The notes beneath the pieces were generated by a model. That model ran no database searches and was not told the origin of the DNA. It was given only the letters and a program-made list of their open reading frames with translations. Made by a program: the position numbers and the translations under genes. From Pseudomonas sp. B21-015 (GTDB taxonomy: Bacteria > Pseudomonadota > Gammaproteobacteria > Pseudomonadales > Pseudomonadaceae), in assembly GCF_024749285.1 (NCBI RefSeq), contig NZ_CP087196.1:3348001-3412000 (forward strand): a stretch of DNA of 64,000 nucleotides, read 5' to 3'. Below, piece after piece: positions 51,745 through 60,661 of this stretch. Each line of letters begins with the position of its first letter. The stretch's first letter is position 1.

Positions 51745-53162
51745 GCCTGAAAGCCTTCCTGCCGAGCCTTCTGGTACTGGCACTGAGTGCCTGTGCCGTC
51801 GGCCCGGATTACAAAACCCCAGCCACCGAGGCGGCCAACATCACGGCCGCCACCGATGGCAGCGCCGGTCAGAAGAACTTCGACCGCGCCCGTTTCGAAG
51901 GCATCTGGTGGCAGCAGTTCGAGGATCCGACCCTCAATCAGCTGGTGACGCAATCCTTGCAAGGCAACCGTGATTTGCGCGTGGCCTTTGCCCGCTGGAA
52001 AGCGGCCCGGGCGATTCGTGATGACGCCAGCAATGACGCCATGCCGACCATCACCAGCCGCGCCAGCAGTGATTTGGCCAAAGGGCAGATTCCCGGCCAG
52101 ACCACTAAACGCGTCAGCAGTGAACGCTATGACCTGGGCCTGGACATGGCCTGGGAACTGGACTTGTTCGGTCGCATCCAGCGCAACCTGGAATCCAGCG
52201 ACGCTGAACAGCAGGCGGCCGAAGCCGATCTTTACCAACTGCAAGTCACCATGATTGCCGAACTGGTGGACGCCTATGGCCAACTGCGCGGCGCGCAGTT
52301 GCGGGAAAAGATCGCCCTGGCGAACCTGAACAACCAGCAGGAGTCGCGCAAGATCACCGAAAGCCTGCGTGATGCCGGTGTCGGCGATCAACTGGACGTA
52401 GTCCGCGCCGATGCACGCCTGGCGTCTGTCGAAGCCAGCGTGCCGCAACTGCAGGCCGAACAGGTGCGTCAGCGCAACCGCATCGCCACCCTGCTGGGTG
52501 AGCGCCCGGACAAGCTGACCGTCGACCTGAGTCCAAAAGACTTGCCGGCGATCGCCAAAGCCCTGCCAATCGGTGATCCGGGCGAACTGCTGCAACGGCG
52601 TCCGGACATCCGCAGCGCCGAACGCAAATTGGCGGCCGCCACCGCCCGTATCGGCGTGGCCAAGGCTGATTTGTTCCCACGGGTCAGCCTCAGCGGCTTC
52701 CTCGGCTTTACCGCCGGGCGCGGTTCGCAGATCGGCTCGTCGGCAGCCAACGCCTGGGCACTGGGCCCAAGCATTACCTGGGCGGCGTTCGACCTGGGCA
52801 GCGTGCGCGCCCGTTTGCGCGGCGCCGATGCTGAGGCCGAAGGCGCCCTGGCGACCTACGAGCAGCAAGTACTGCTGGCGCTGGAAGAGTCGGAAAACGC
52901 CTTCAGCGATTACGGCAAGCGTCAGCAGCGCCTGGTCTCGCTGATTCGTCAAAGCGAATCAAGCCGCGCCGCTGCCGACCTGGCCGATATTCGCTACCGC
53001 GAAGGCACCGTGGACTTCCTCGTGCTGCTCGATGCTCAACGTGAGCGTTTGGCGGCAGAAGACACCCAGGCCCAGGCCGAAGTCGATTTGTATCGCGGCA
53101 TTGTCGCGATCTACAAAGCCCTCGGCGGCGGCTGGCAGCCAGAGACGGTCGCCAGCAAGTAA
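51741..53162 (+). CDS. oprN: Outer-membrane efflux channel OprN
   Basis: A 473-residue TolC-type outer-membrane factor of the NodT family. The lipoprotein-type signal MSLKAFLPSLLVLALSACAV is followed by GPDYKTPATEAA. The two OEP repeats include LGLDMAWELDLFGRIQRNLE and ELLQRRPDIRSAERKLAAAT. It completes the tripartite MexEF-OprN pump. It is followed by a strong intrinsic terminator. Confidence 0.93.
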   Translation: MSLKAFLPSLLVLALSACAVGPDYKTPATEAANITAATDGSAGQKNFDRARFEGIWWQQFEDPTLNQLVTQSLQGNRDLRVAFARWKAARAIRDDASNDAMPTITSRASSDLAKGQIPGQTTKRVSSERYDLGLDMAWELDLFGRIQRNLESSDAEQQAAEADLYQLQVTMIAELVDAYGQLRGAQLREKIALANLNNQQESRKITESLRDAGVGDQLDVVRADARLASVEASVPQLQAEQVRQRNRIATLLGERPDKLTVDLSPKDLPAIAKALPIGDPGELLQRRPDIRSAERKLAAATARIGVAKADLFPRVSLSGFLGFTAGRGSQIGSSAANAWALGPSITWAAFDLGSVRARLRGADAEAEGALATYEQQVLLALEESENAFSDYGKRQQRLVSLIRQSESSRAAADLADIRYREGTVDFLVLLDAQRERLAAEDTQAQAEVDLYRGIVAIYKALGGGWQPETVASK

Positions 53163-53209
53163 TGATTTAAGAGCTCCTTTGGTTGGCCGCAACCCAACCA
53201 AATTTTTTG

Positions 53210-53248
53210 CCCCGCGCCTCATTCGGTCGCGGGGCTTTTTTTTGGCTG
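53210..53248 (+). terminator. Intrinsic terminator of mexEF-oprN
   Basis: GCCCCGCG and CGCGGGGC arms with an intervening 10-nt loop, followed by eight T residues. Confidence 0.85.
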
Positions 53249-53276
53249 CATGCTTGTTGAATCCACCACATTCCCT

Positions 53277-53367
53277 TGTGGGAGCGGGCTTGCCCGCGAT
53301 GACGATTGCACATTCAGCATTGATGTTGGCTGACCCACCCTCATCGCGGGCAAGCCCGCTCCCACAG
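53277..53367. repeat. Inverted pair of Pseudomonas REP elements
   Basis: TGTGGGAGCGGGCTTGCCCG (from 53277) and its inverse ending at 53366 (GCAAGCCCGCTCCCACA) are head-to-head REP sequences about 40 bp apart, forming a BIME-like unit between convergent operons. REP sequences are common Pseudomonas intergenic repeats mobilised by RAYT transposases; none is seen here. Confidence 0.85.
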
Positions 53368-53369
53368 GG

Positions 53370-54335
53370 TTAGCGGTGTTCTTGAGTCTCGCGGCTTTCC
53401 AGGATTGTCACGGTGGCCGTGGTCCCGGCACGCAGGCGGTTTTTAGCGACATAGTCGGCGTCGATCTGAATCCGCACCGGCACCCGTTGTGCCAGCTTGA
53501 CCCAGGTGTAACTGGGGTTGATGTTGGCCAGCAGGCGACTTCCCGGGGAGTTCTCGCGGTCGGCAATCGCAAAAGCGATGCTTTGCACGGTGCCGCCGAA
53601 GGTCTCGCCGCTCATCAACTCTACCCTGACCCGGTCGCCCTCCTCGATTCGTGGCAGCTTTGTTTCTTCAAAGTAGCCGCTGACATAAAACGAGTCGCTG
53701 TCCACCAGCGCCAACAACGCGCCCCCGGCAGTGGCGTAATCACCCTGACGCGTCAGCAGGTTGGTCACGTAACCACTGACAGGCGCTGCGACCCGCGTGC
53801 GCTGCAAGTCCAGCTCGGCCTGAGTCAATGCGGCGATCGCCAGTTGCACGTTGGCTTGTGCCAGGCCCAGATTAGCCTGATTGCGCAACAGCTCAGCCTG
53901 CGCCACAGCCACTTCGGTACTGGATTTTTCCCATTCTTCGCCGGAGATCGCGAAGCGCTGCTTGAGGGTTCGACGGCGATGCTCTTCGCTTTGCCGCTGT
54001 CTGAGCAGCGCTTCGCTGGCGACAATCGTAGCTTCAGACTGGCCAAGCGAGGCTTTCGCGACTTCCACCGAACGTTTGGCATGCTCCACTGCCAGCGTGT
54101 AACGAGCCGGGTCGATCTCCAGCAACAACTGGCCCTTCTCAACATGCTGGTTGTCTTGAACACCCAGGCTGACGATGCGCCCCGAGACATCGGCGGACAA
54201 CGTCACCACATCGGCGCGAACCCGTGCATCCCGGGTCCAGGGTGCGCGGGTGTAATGCTCCCAGGCGAACCAGCCGAGGATGAAGGCCAGCACTACCACT
54301 GCCAGGGTCGCGAGTCGGGCAAGGATCGTCTTCAA
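53370..54335 (-). CDS. HlyD-family efflux adaptor (AaeA/EmrA-like)
   Basis: 321 residues. An N-terminal membrane anchor (LATLAVVVLAFILGWFAWEH) is followed by TRDARVRADVVTLSADVSGR, a lipoyl half-motif, coiled-coil hairpin and GYVTNLLTRQGDYATAGGAL. This is the periplasmic adaptor class paired with FUSC pumps (aromatic-acid efflux AaeAB style). It is the third gene of a FUSC-DUF1656-HlyD operon, starting 4 bp after the DUF1656 stop. Confidence 0.9.
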   Translation of the reverse strand: MKTILARLATLAVVVLAFILGWFAWEHYTRAPWTRDARVRADVVTLSADVSGRIVSLGVQDNQHVEKGQLLLEIDPARYTLAVEHAKRSVEVAKASLGQSEATIVASEALLRQRQSEEHRRRTLKQRFAISGEEWEKSSTEVAVAQAELLRNQANLGLAQANVQLAIAALTQAELDLQRTRVAAPVSGYVTNLLTRQGDYATAGGALLALVDSDSFYVSGYFEETKLPRIEEGDRVRVELMSGETFGGTVQSIAFAIADRENSPGSRLLANINPSYTWVKLAQRVPVRIQIDADYVAKNRLRAGTTATVTILESRETQEHR

Positions 54336-54339
54336 GGCA

Positions 54340-54540
54340 TCAGGCTCCCATCACCAGGACCAGGGTTGCGCATACGCAGGCATATAACGCGCCTTCGAAC
54401 AGGGCTTCATGCCAGACGAACCGCAGCACGCCAAAGCGGCGCAAGATCCAGTCCAGCAGCAGGAAAATCGGCAGGGCCAGCAGTAAAGCCTGAGCAATCG
54501 GCGGCAAGTAGACGCCACCCAATTCAAAATCAATGGGCAA
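54340..54540 (-). CDS. DUF1656 small membrane protein (AaeX-like)
   Basis: A 66-residue protein with two hydrophobic segments (PIAQALLLALPIFLLLDWIL; ALYACVCATLVLVMG). It sits between the FUSC pump and its HlyD adaptor, as AaeX does. It overlaps the FUSC stop by 11 bp. The role is unknown beyond association with the pump. Confidence 0.88.
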   Translation of the reverse strand: MPIDFELGGVYLPPIAQALLLALPIFLLLDWILRRFGVLRFVWHEALFEGALYACVCATLVLVMGA

Positions 54541-56677
54541 GGGCTGGCGCTCCTTCCGTTTGGGCGGGTTGAAAGTATTGGCGATGTCGCTCCAGAAACG
54601 ACACCACGATCAACAATGCCACGCGCATCCTGAATACCGACCACAGGTGTTCATGAACGTCCAAATGCAAGTCGTCCAATTCATCGCCCAAGACACGCAA
54701 GTTTCCGAGCAGCGGCTCGAGGTCAATCCCGGGGCGCCCGGCGATCAATCGTCCGGTCTCCCGGACGGCAGCCAGCAAACGGTTTTGTTGTTCTGTACTC
54801 AGCAACGTGTTGCTTTGCCCCTGTTGCCTGAGCTGGTTCAAAGCCACACCCAGTGCCATACACCCGAGGCTGACTTCGAACAGCTCGCTGGAATGCTTGT
54901 CGTTGGTAGCCGGCAATAGCCCCAGCATCATGGTCAGGCGATCGACCATGCGGCTTTCAAACGCAAATTGCTGTTCATCGGTGGCCGGCGTCTTCAGCAA
55001 AGCGTAGACCTGTTCGCAGTTTTCATTGAACAGCCGGTGTATCCGCAAAACGGGCCTGAACGGAAAGATCAAGGCGTAGACACTGAGCGCCAGCGCGGTT
55101 GCGCTGATATACGCACCGGCAAACTCGAACCACGCAATGGCACTGTTTTGGCCAACTCCTGCGTTTTGAGGGCCCAGCAACAGCATTGTCGTCAGTCCAA
55201 GACCAATGCCTGTGCCCGTGGTTGACGGACTGGACAGCCCCACCGCGACGGCATACAGCAATGGGGCAAGCAACAAGGCGAGTAACTCGAAGTTACTGAT
55301 CATCGGTATGAGCAGGAACAGATAGAGCGCCGACACCACCAAGGCCAGACCCAGCCCCCTGGCAAAGCTTTGCGCGGCCAGCAACGGCCGCGGAAAAGTC
55401 GCCATCAGCGAACAGAGAATCCCCACCACAATCATGCCGCCACGGGCACCGTCCCAAGCGGTCTCGATCCAGATCAGACCGGCCACCAGCAACGCGGCAA
55501 ATGCCCGGATTGCATTCATTGCCGCCAATGTGAAGTCCAGATGCAGCGGATTTTCCTGGCCAAGGAACACGCAACTGGCTTCACGCCCTTCCTGGATCGC
55601 GTCGCTCAGTTCCAGAACATGCCCCAGTTGCTCTAACATCCGTGCCTGCTCCCAGCGCAGTGCCCAGGCCAATGAACGCAGGGTGGCAGGCATCGTCTCG
55701 GTGAGTTGTTCGGCCTTGTAGGCCTGGTCATCGAAGCGCTGTTGCAGTGCGGCGAAATGGTGCCGTGCCTCGCTCGACAGTGAACGCCCTTGCAGGGCCA
55801 ACTCATCGAGAAACGCCAGTTCTTCGGCGCGCAAACGTTGTATCTCTTCCGGCAACGCGCCTTCCCAGCGTTCAGTGAGCAGTAGCCGCTGGTGACGCAA
55901 GGCCGTCAACCGCGAAGTCAGCAGCACCAGTTGATTGCCCAGCAGTTGCACCAGACTATTGGCGCTGCGCAACCGTGGCGCATCGTAATATAAATGCCGA
56001 CGTACCCCCTCCAGAGCGCTGATTGCACCGAGCAGCTGCATCTGCCGCCGATGGAAATCGGCCTCACTTTCTTCGGTTCGGATGACGGCGGCAGCGTGGG
56101 TCGCGAGCAGCTTGATGACCTGATCGATCTTGGCGAAGTAATCCCGCGCCACCGCTTCCGGCCGCGCCGTGAGAAGGCTGACCACGCACACGCAAGCCAC
56201 CGCCAAAAGCGTCTCGGTCACACGAGTGACCGCCAGCAGGAACGTGCCCTCCTGATCGGGCACCGCCAGCAGCGCCACGACTACCGCCGTGTACCCGCTC
56301 AGAACAAATGCCTGGGAACTGGTGTAGCGCAACAGGGTGCCGCCGGCGGTACAGAATGCCAGCCACAAGGCCAGGGTGAGGATGAAAGGCAGGGGCGCCT
56401 GAGGAAAGATCGCCATGATCAACACCGCCACCACCGCTCCGAACGTGGTGCCGATGACCTGGCCAAAGCTTCGGGCCAGGGCCATGCCACCCAATGGTTG
56501 GCTGACGATGACCACCGCCATGATCGACCACTTGGGCTGTTCAAGGTCGAACAGGAAGGCCAGATACAGCGTCAGCAGGCCGGCCACAATGGTCCTCAGG
56601 GCGAACAGCAGTACCTCTCGCCCAGGGTTGAGGATCGCCTTGAAGTATTGAAGCAGCGGTTGCATGGGAGCGCTCAT
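54530..56677 (-). CDS. FUSC-family inner-membrane efflux protein (AaeB-like)
   Basis: 715 residues with two sets of hydrophobic helices (about 20-175 and 365-525) separated and followed by cytoplasmic helical regions, the FUSC layout. Motif-like segments are YLAFLFDLEQPKWSIMAVVI and GGMIVVGILCSLMATFPRPL. The family exports aromatic acids. It is the first gene of the three-gene cluster. The start is MSAPMQPLLQYFKAIL at 56677; Met5 is an alternative. Confidence 0.9.
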   Translation of the reverse strand: MSAPMQPLLQYFKAILNPGREVLLFALRTIVAGLLTLYLAFLFDLEQPKWSIMAVVIVSQPLGGMALARSFGQVIGTTFGAVVAVLIMAIFPQAPLPFILTLALWLAFCTAGGTLLRYTSSQAFVLSGYTAVVVALLAVPDQEGTFLLAVTRVTETLLAVACVCVVSLLTARPEAVARDYFAKIDQVIKLLATHAAAVIRTEESEADFHRRQMQLLGAISALEGVRRHLYYDAPRLRSANSLVQLLGNQLVLLTSRLTALRHQRLLLTERWEGALPEEIQRLRAEELAFLDELALQGRSLSSEARHHFAALQQRFDDQAYKAEQLTETMPATLRSLAWALRWEQARMLEQLGHVLELSDAIQEGREASCVFLGQENPLHLDFTLAAMNAIRAFAALLVAGLIWIETAWDGARGGMIVVGILCSLMATFPRPLLAAQSFARGLGLALVVSALYLFLLIPMISNFELLALLLAPLLYAVAVGLSSPSTTGTGIGLGLTTMLLLGPQNAGVGQNSAIAWFEFAGAYISATALALSVYALIFPFRPVLRIHRLFNENCEQVYALLKTPATDEQQFAFESRMVDRLTMMLGLLPATNDKHSSELFEVSLGCMALGVALNQLRQQGQSNTLLSTEQQNRLLAAVRETGRLIAGRPGIDLEPLLGNLRVLGDELDDLHLDVHEHLWSVFRMRVALLIVVSFLERHRQYFQPAQTEGAPALAH

Positions 56678-56998
56678 CGAGTCCTATCAGCAAGCGTAGT
56701 CATTGCTGCAGGGCCTCGACAGGTTTCAGTGCCGACAAAACCTGTAGGCAAACTCGCCGATGGGCACGCTTATTTTGATAGACCCCGTCGATTACTCTGT
56801 CAGCCATACCAATTGGAGAACGATCTGCCATTGTGCGCACACTGGAGCGCGAAGTGCTGGCAGCGCTGGGGCACACCGATTTGCCACCCGCTCTCGAACC
56901 CGACGACTACGTGCTGAATTGAGTCAGGGTTTGACTCACAGCCCTGCCTGACCGAAGCTGGTGACTTTGCAAAAGCCCGCCAGCTCCCGGATTCCTGC
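56678..56998. other. Intergenic region with a possible gene tail
   Basis: A plus-strand frame from about 56782 to 56923 reads SAIVRTLEREVLAALGHTDL then PPALEPDDYVLN and stops. It looks like the tail of a protein but has no start region, so it may be a remnant. Otherwise nothing is seen apart from promoters that must lie here. Confidence 0.3.
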
Positions 56999-58054
56999 AT
57001 GCCTCAGTCCCGCCGCTATCTGCTCCTCAGCCTCTGCGTACTGCTTGCCCTCGCCCTCGCCTGGTTTTTCCTGCGTAGCACGACACCTGTGGTGCCGGAG
57101 GCAATCAGGCGCGGCTACAGCGAAGCGCTGACCCAGGCACGCGCGGGGCAACCGGGAGCGGCGCGGGTCCTTTACCAGCAATTGAGCCGCCCTGACCTGT
57201 CAGCCAAGCGCCGCGTCTGGCTGCATGCCGAACTGCCCAACTACCCCAGCCCCCAAGCTCTGAAACTGGCGGATGCGGACCTGCAACATCCATCGGCGGA
57301 TGTGCGCATCGCGGCCATCAAAAGCGTCGGCGGGCTGGTGCCCAATGGGCAACGCAGTCTGTTGCTGGGGCCCTTGCTCGATGACAGCGACCAAAGCGTC
57401 CGGTTTGCGGCGGTCAACGCCTTATTGGGCCTGTCCCCGGATGAGCTGGGGTTGTATTTCGGGCCGTTGGAGCAAGCCATCGACGCTTGGGAACAGGTCC
57501 TCAAGCGTCAGCCGCAAAGCGCTGAAACCCAGTACCAACTGGCGCGTCTGCATTTGCACAATGCCGAACTGAAGGACGCGCAGCAGGCACTGGAGCGCAC
57601 CTTGCAACTGGCGCCCGGCAACCTGCCGGCGCTGGTGATGCAGATCGAAGTGCTGGATAGACAGGGCCAAAGCGATGCCGCCAGGCAGTTGTTGGCGAAG
57701 CAGTTAAAGGCCCAGCCCGATTCGGCCTACCTGCAACATGCGTTGGGGCTCTGGCTGCTGCACCACGGGCAAAGTGAGTTCGCCCTGCTCGGGCTGTCCA
57801 AAGCTGTGGAACTGGAGCCGGACAACAAGGACTACCGTTACGACCTGGCCACCACGCTGCATGGCGAGCAGGAGCTGGAAGCGGCGCAGAACCAGTTGCA
57901 GGAAATCGTCCAGCGCCACCCGGCCGATCGCAAGGCGCGCGTGCTGCTGATCAACTACTGGAAGGAAAGCGGGCAGTTGCAGAACGTGCAGATCCTGTTG
58001 GCGCAGCTGGAGCAGCTCAATCCGGATGATCCGGCGTTGCAGCAAGGGCTTTAG
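56999..58054 (+). CDS. Membrane-anchored TPR/HEAT-repeat protein
   Basis: 351 residues. A transmembrane anchor lies at about 7-24 (YLLLSLCVLLALALAWFFL). It is followed by a HEAT-like section (ADVRIAAIKSVGGLVPNGQR) and several TPR units from about 160 (AETQYQLARLHLHNAELKDA, PDSAYLQHALGLWLLHHGQS). It probably scaffolds periplasmic or membrane complexes. It stands alone between the FUSC cluster and the signalling operon. Specific role unknown. Confidence 0.8.
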   Translation: MPQSRRYLLLSLCVLLALALAWFFLRSTTPVVPEAIRRGYSEALTQARAGQPGAARVLYQQLSRPDLSAKRRVWLHAELPNYPSPQALKLADADLQHPSADVRIAAIKSVGGLVPNGQRSLLLGPLLDDSDQSVRFAAVNALLGLSPDELGLYFGPLEQAIDAWEQVLKRQPQSAETQYQLARLHLHNAELKDAQQALERTLQLAPGNLPALVMQIEVLDRQGQSDAARQLLAKQLKAQPDSAYLQHALGLWLLHHGQSEFALLGLSKAVELEPDNKDYRYDLATTLHGEQELEAAQNQLQEIVQRHPADRKARVLLINYWKESGQLQNVQILLAQLEQLNPDDPALQQGL

Positions 58055-58059
58055 ATCAA

Positions 58060-58096
58060 GATCAAAAGATCGCAGGCTGCGCCAGCTCCTACAGGG
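58060..58096. repeat. Pseudomonas intergenic repeat (GATCGCAG...CTCCTACAGGG type)
   Basis: AAAAGATCGCAGGCTGCGCC followed by AGCTCCTACAGGG matches a short repeat I know as frequent between genes in P. fluorescens-type genomes. It lies just after the TPR gene. Confidence 0.5.
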
Positions 58097-58130
58097 CCGT
58101 GCGGTCAGGATTGATCCGTGCGACGCAGCT

Positions 58131-58508
58131 TCAGGAGAGCATGTCCTGCATGATCTGCTGCAACACATCCAGATCGAACGGCTTGCCCAGGATCGGCGCT
58201 TTGCGGGTGATCGGGCTGTCGGTCTCGCGGATTTCCTGCGGGTAACCGCTGATAAAGATCACCTTGAGCTCCGGTCGCAACTTCACCGCAGGTTCGGCGA
58301 TCTGTACGCCAGAAATCCCGCCCGGCAGGCGGAAGTCGGTGATCATCATGTCCAGGTGCGGCTTGCTCGCCAGAATTTCAAAGGCTTGCTCGCCGTTTTC
58401 GGCTTGCAGCACCCGATAACCCTCACCCGACAAATAAGCAGACAACACCATCAAAATCGAAGGGTCGTCCTCGACGATCAGTACCACATCTTGCGCATCT
58501 TCACTCAT
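58131..58508 (-). CDS. Stand-alone response regulator (REC domain)
   Basis: 125 residues from ATG at 58508 (MSEDAQDVVLIVEDDPSILM). It has the receiver acid pair EDD, phosphorylated Asp in MMITDFRLPGG, and conserved Lys in ILGKPF. No output domain is present, so it works as a phosphorelay or protein-interaction partner. It is the last gene of the hybrid-kinase operon, 45 bp after the REC-kinase stop. Confidence 0.9.
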   Translation of the reverse strand: MSEDAQDVVLIVEDDPSILMVLSAYLSGEGYRVLQAENGEQAFEILASKPHLDMMITDFRLPGGISGVQIAEPAVKLRPELKVIFISGYPQEIRETDSPITRKAPILGKPFDLDVLQQIMQDMLS

Positions 58509-58552
58509 GGAAAGCCTTTGTTCGGTCAATTGCTGCTGATACGACCGTATGG

Positions 58553-59767
58553 TCACACAGAGGTTGCGTTTATCGGGCTGTTTTCCTGCAGCGGCAGACA
58601 AACGCGAAACAAGGCGCCTTCGCCAATCCGGCTCTCGACAGTGATGGAGCCGCCATGGGCGGCGACAATCTGCTGCGAAATAAACAGCCCCAGGCCCAGG
58701 CCCGCCACAACGGTCTTGGCGGAAACCCGCTCGAACTGCTGAAAAATGCGCTGCTGATTCTCTTCACTGATCCCGATACCGCGATCCTGAATCTCAACCC
58801 GCGCTTGCCCGTCGTGATTGTACACGCGTACGTCGATCGGATTCCTGGAGCCATAACGCAACGCATTGGTCAACAAGTTGGAAATCACTTGTTCGATACG
58901 GAACTCGTCCCAGCTGCCCACCACGGGCTGGTCGGCGGTCAAGGTGACCGATGAGGCTGCGGCCTCGACCTGGGGTGCGAAGTTCTGCAGGAGATTCTTC
59001 ACCAGTTGCACCAGGTCAAACCGACTGGGGCGGATCGACAGCTTGCCGGTGCGGATCCGTGACACATCGAGCATGTCTTCGATCAGGCGGATCAGGCTTT
59101 TGATCTGCCGCTCGTCGCGATCGACCATGGCGTGCATCTTGTCCAGGGTGAACGCCGCGGCGTTCGCCCGCGCCAGATGCATTTTGCGCAGCTGGGTTTC
59201 CAGAATCAGGCCATTGAGCGGCGTACGCACCTCATGAGCGACGATGGACATGAAATCGTCACGCATGCGCACCGCTTGCTCCAGCTCATTCCGGGTGGTT
59301 TGTAACTGTTTGAGCAGCGCCTCCTGCTCACGCCGACTTTGCTCCAGCGCTTCGACCTGCTGCTTCATCGCCTTGCTCTGGCGATACAGGTCGACGAAGA
59401 CATTGACCTTGCTCTTGACCGCGTGAACATCCAGCGGTTTGTACAGGAAGTCCACGGCCCCGCTTTCGTAGCCCTTGAACGCGTAATTCAGCTCGCGGCC
59501 GGCCGCACTGACGAACACAATCGGGATGTTTTTGGTTTTTTCCGTGCCGCGCATCAATTCGGCCAGTTCAAAGCCGTTCATGTCCGGCATCTGCACATCG
59601 AGAATGGCCATGGCGAATTCGTGTTGCAACAACAGCGACAACGCTTCGTCAGCGGACAGGGCTTTATAGACGATACGGTCCTCACGCCTGATCAAGGCCT
59701 CGAGCGCCAGAAGGTTCTCCGGCAGGTCGTCGACGATCAGCAATTTGGCCTGAATGTTACTTGGCAT
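58553..59767 (-). CDS. REC-HisKA-HATPase sensor kinase
   Basis: 404 residues. The N-terminal receiver domain (LLIVDDLPENLLALEAL, Asp in AILDVQMPDMNG, Lys in FLYKPLD) is followed by a coiled coil, HisKA with FMSIVAHEVRTPLNGL, and HATPase_c with NLLTNALRYGS, DRGIGIS and GLGLGLFIS. It is soluble, with no membrane segment. It is downstream of cheR and the cheB remnant. It probably relays signals from the large hybrid kinase to the small REC protein. Confidence 0.92.
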   Translation of the reverse strand: MPSNIQAKLLIVDDLPENLLALEALIRREDRIVYKALSADEALSLLLQHEFAMAILDVQMPDMNGFELAELMRGTEKTKNIPIVFVSAAGRELNYAFKGYESGAVDFLYKPLDVHAVKSKVNVFVDLYRQSKAMKQQVEALEQSRREQEALLKQLQTTRNELEQAVRMRDDFMSIVAHEVRTPLNGLILETQLRKMHLARANAAAFTLDKMHAMVDRDERQIKSLIRLIEDMLDVSRIRTGKLSIRPSRFDLVQLVKNLLQNFAPQVEAAASSVTLTADQPVVGSWDEFRIEQVISNLLTNALRYGSRNPIDVRVYNHDGQARVEIQDRGIGISEENQQRIFQQFERVSAKTVVAGLGLGLFISQQIVAAHGGSITVESRIGEGALFRVCLPLQENSPINATSV

Positions 59768-59849
59768 GCGATTCGTTCCAGCTCGACAAGCAGACGGCCG
59801 AGGCGCCGATCACGATAACCTCTACAGAAGACAAACCTGCACTGTTCAT
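59757..59849 (-). pseudogene. cheB: cheB remnant (30 codons; internal deletion)
   Basis: Starting at ATG 59849 (overlapping the cheR stop by 4 bp), the frame reads MNSAGLSSVEVIVIGASAVC then LSSWNESHAK and stops overlapping the next gene's start. VIVIGASA is the start of the CheB methylesterase domain, which normally continues GG and about 170 more residues. Start and stop contexts are preserved, so the middle seems to have been deleted in frame. Such operons commonly have a full cheB between cheR and the REC-kinase. Confidence 0.65.
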
Positions 59850-60661
59850 GATTTGCGGTAGATCCGCTCTGGTTTGACCAACGGATCAAACTGATTGCCG
59901 TAGGCCGAGAATTCCAGGGTTTCCTTGCTGCCCAGTGCCAGAAAACCCCGATGACAAAGGGATTCGTGAAACAAGCCAAAGGCGCGATCCTGAAGTTTTT
60001 TATTGAAATAAATCAATACATTACGACACGAAATTAATTGAGTTTCCGAGAACACACTGTCGGTGGCCAGGCTGTGATCGGCAAAGGTCACGTTGTCACA
60101 CAGGCTCTTGTCGAAAATGGCGTAGCCATAGGCCGCCGTGTAGTAGTCGGCGAACGAACGCTGACCACCGGCCTGCTGATAGTTGTGAGTGTAGGCCCGG
60201 ACATTCTCCATGGAAAAAATCCCCTGCCTGGCTTTATCCAGCGAGCGCGGGTTGATGTCAGTGGCATAGAGGATGGTGCGCTCCAGCAAGCCCTCTTCGC
60301 GCAGCAGAATCGCCATCGAATAGACCTCCTCGCCGGTGCTGCAACCGGCGATCCAGACCTTGATCGACGGATAGGTCTTGAGCAGTGGCACCACTTCCTG
60401 ACGCAGGGCGAGGAAGTGTGAAGGGTCGCGAAACATTTCACTGACCGGGATCGTGAGCAATTGCAGCAGTTGCATGAACGCGGTCGGGTCGTGCAGGACC
60501 TTCTCTTGCAGCGCCGAAATGGTATTGCACTCCAATTGGCTCAACGCATGACTGACCCGACGCTTGATCGACGCGCCGGAGTAATCGCGAAAATCGTAGC
60601 TGTACTTGAGGTAGATCGCCTCGATCAACAACCTCAACTCGATTTCGGGATTGCGCTCCAT
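59846..60661 (-). CDS. cheR: CheR-type protein methyltransferase
   Basis: 271 residues from ATG at 60661 (MERNPEIELRLLIEAIYLKY), which overlaps the hybrid-kinase stop (TAATG). The helical N-terminal domain is followed by the SAM-binding fold with WIAGCSTGEEVYSMAILLRE, YATDINPRSLDKARQGIFSM and LISCRNVLIYFNKKLQDRAF. It should methylate glutamates on a receptor-like protein, here possibly the adjacent hybrid kinase module rather than a classic chemoreceptor. The cognate CheB is lost (see remnant). Confidence 0.9.
   Translation of the reverse strand: MERNPEIELRLLIEAIYLKYSYDFRDYSGASIKRRVSHALSQLECNTISALQEKVLHDPTAFMQLLQLLTIPVSEMFRDPSHFLALRQEVVPLLKTYPSIKVWIAGCSTGEEVYSMAILLREEGLLERTILYATDINPRSLDKARQGIFSMENVRAYTHNYQQAGGQRSFADYYTAAYGYAIFDKSLCDNVTFADHSLATDSVFSETQLISCRNVLIYFNKKLQDRAFGLFHESLCHRGFLALGSKETLEFSAYGNQFDPLVKPERIYRKS

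Noticed and set aside
49831..51783. 650-codon minus-strand open frame opposite mexF
   Set aside because: Antisense of mexF with His/Gln-rich composition typical of shadow frames.
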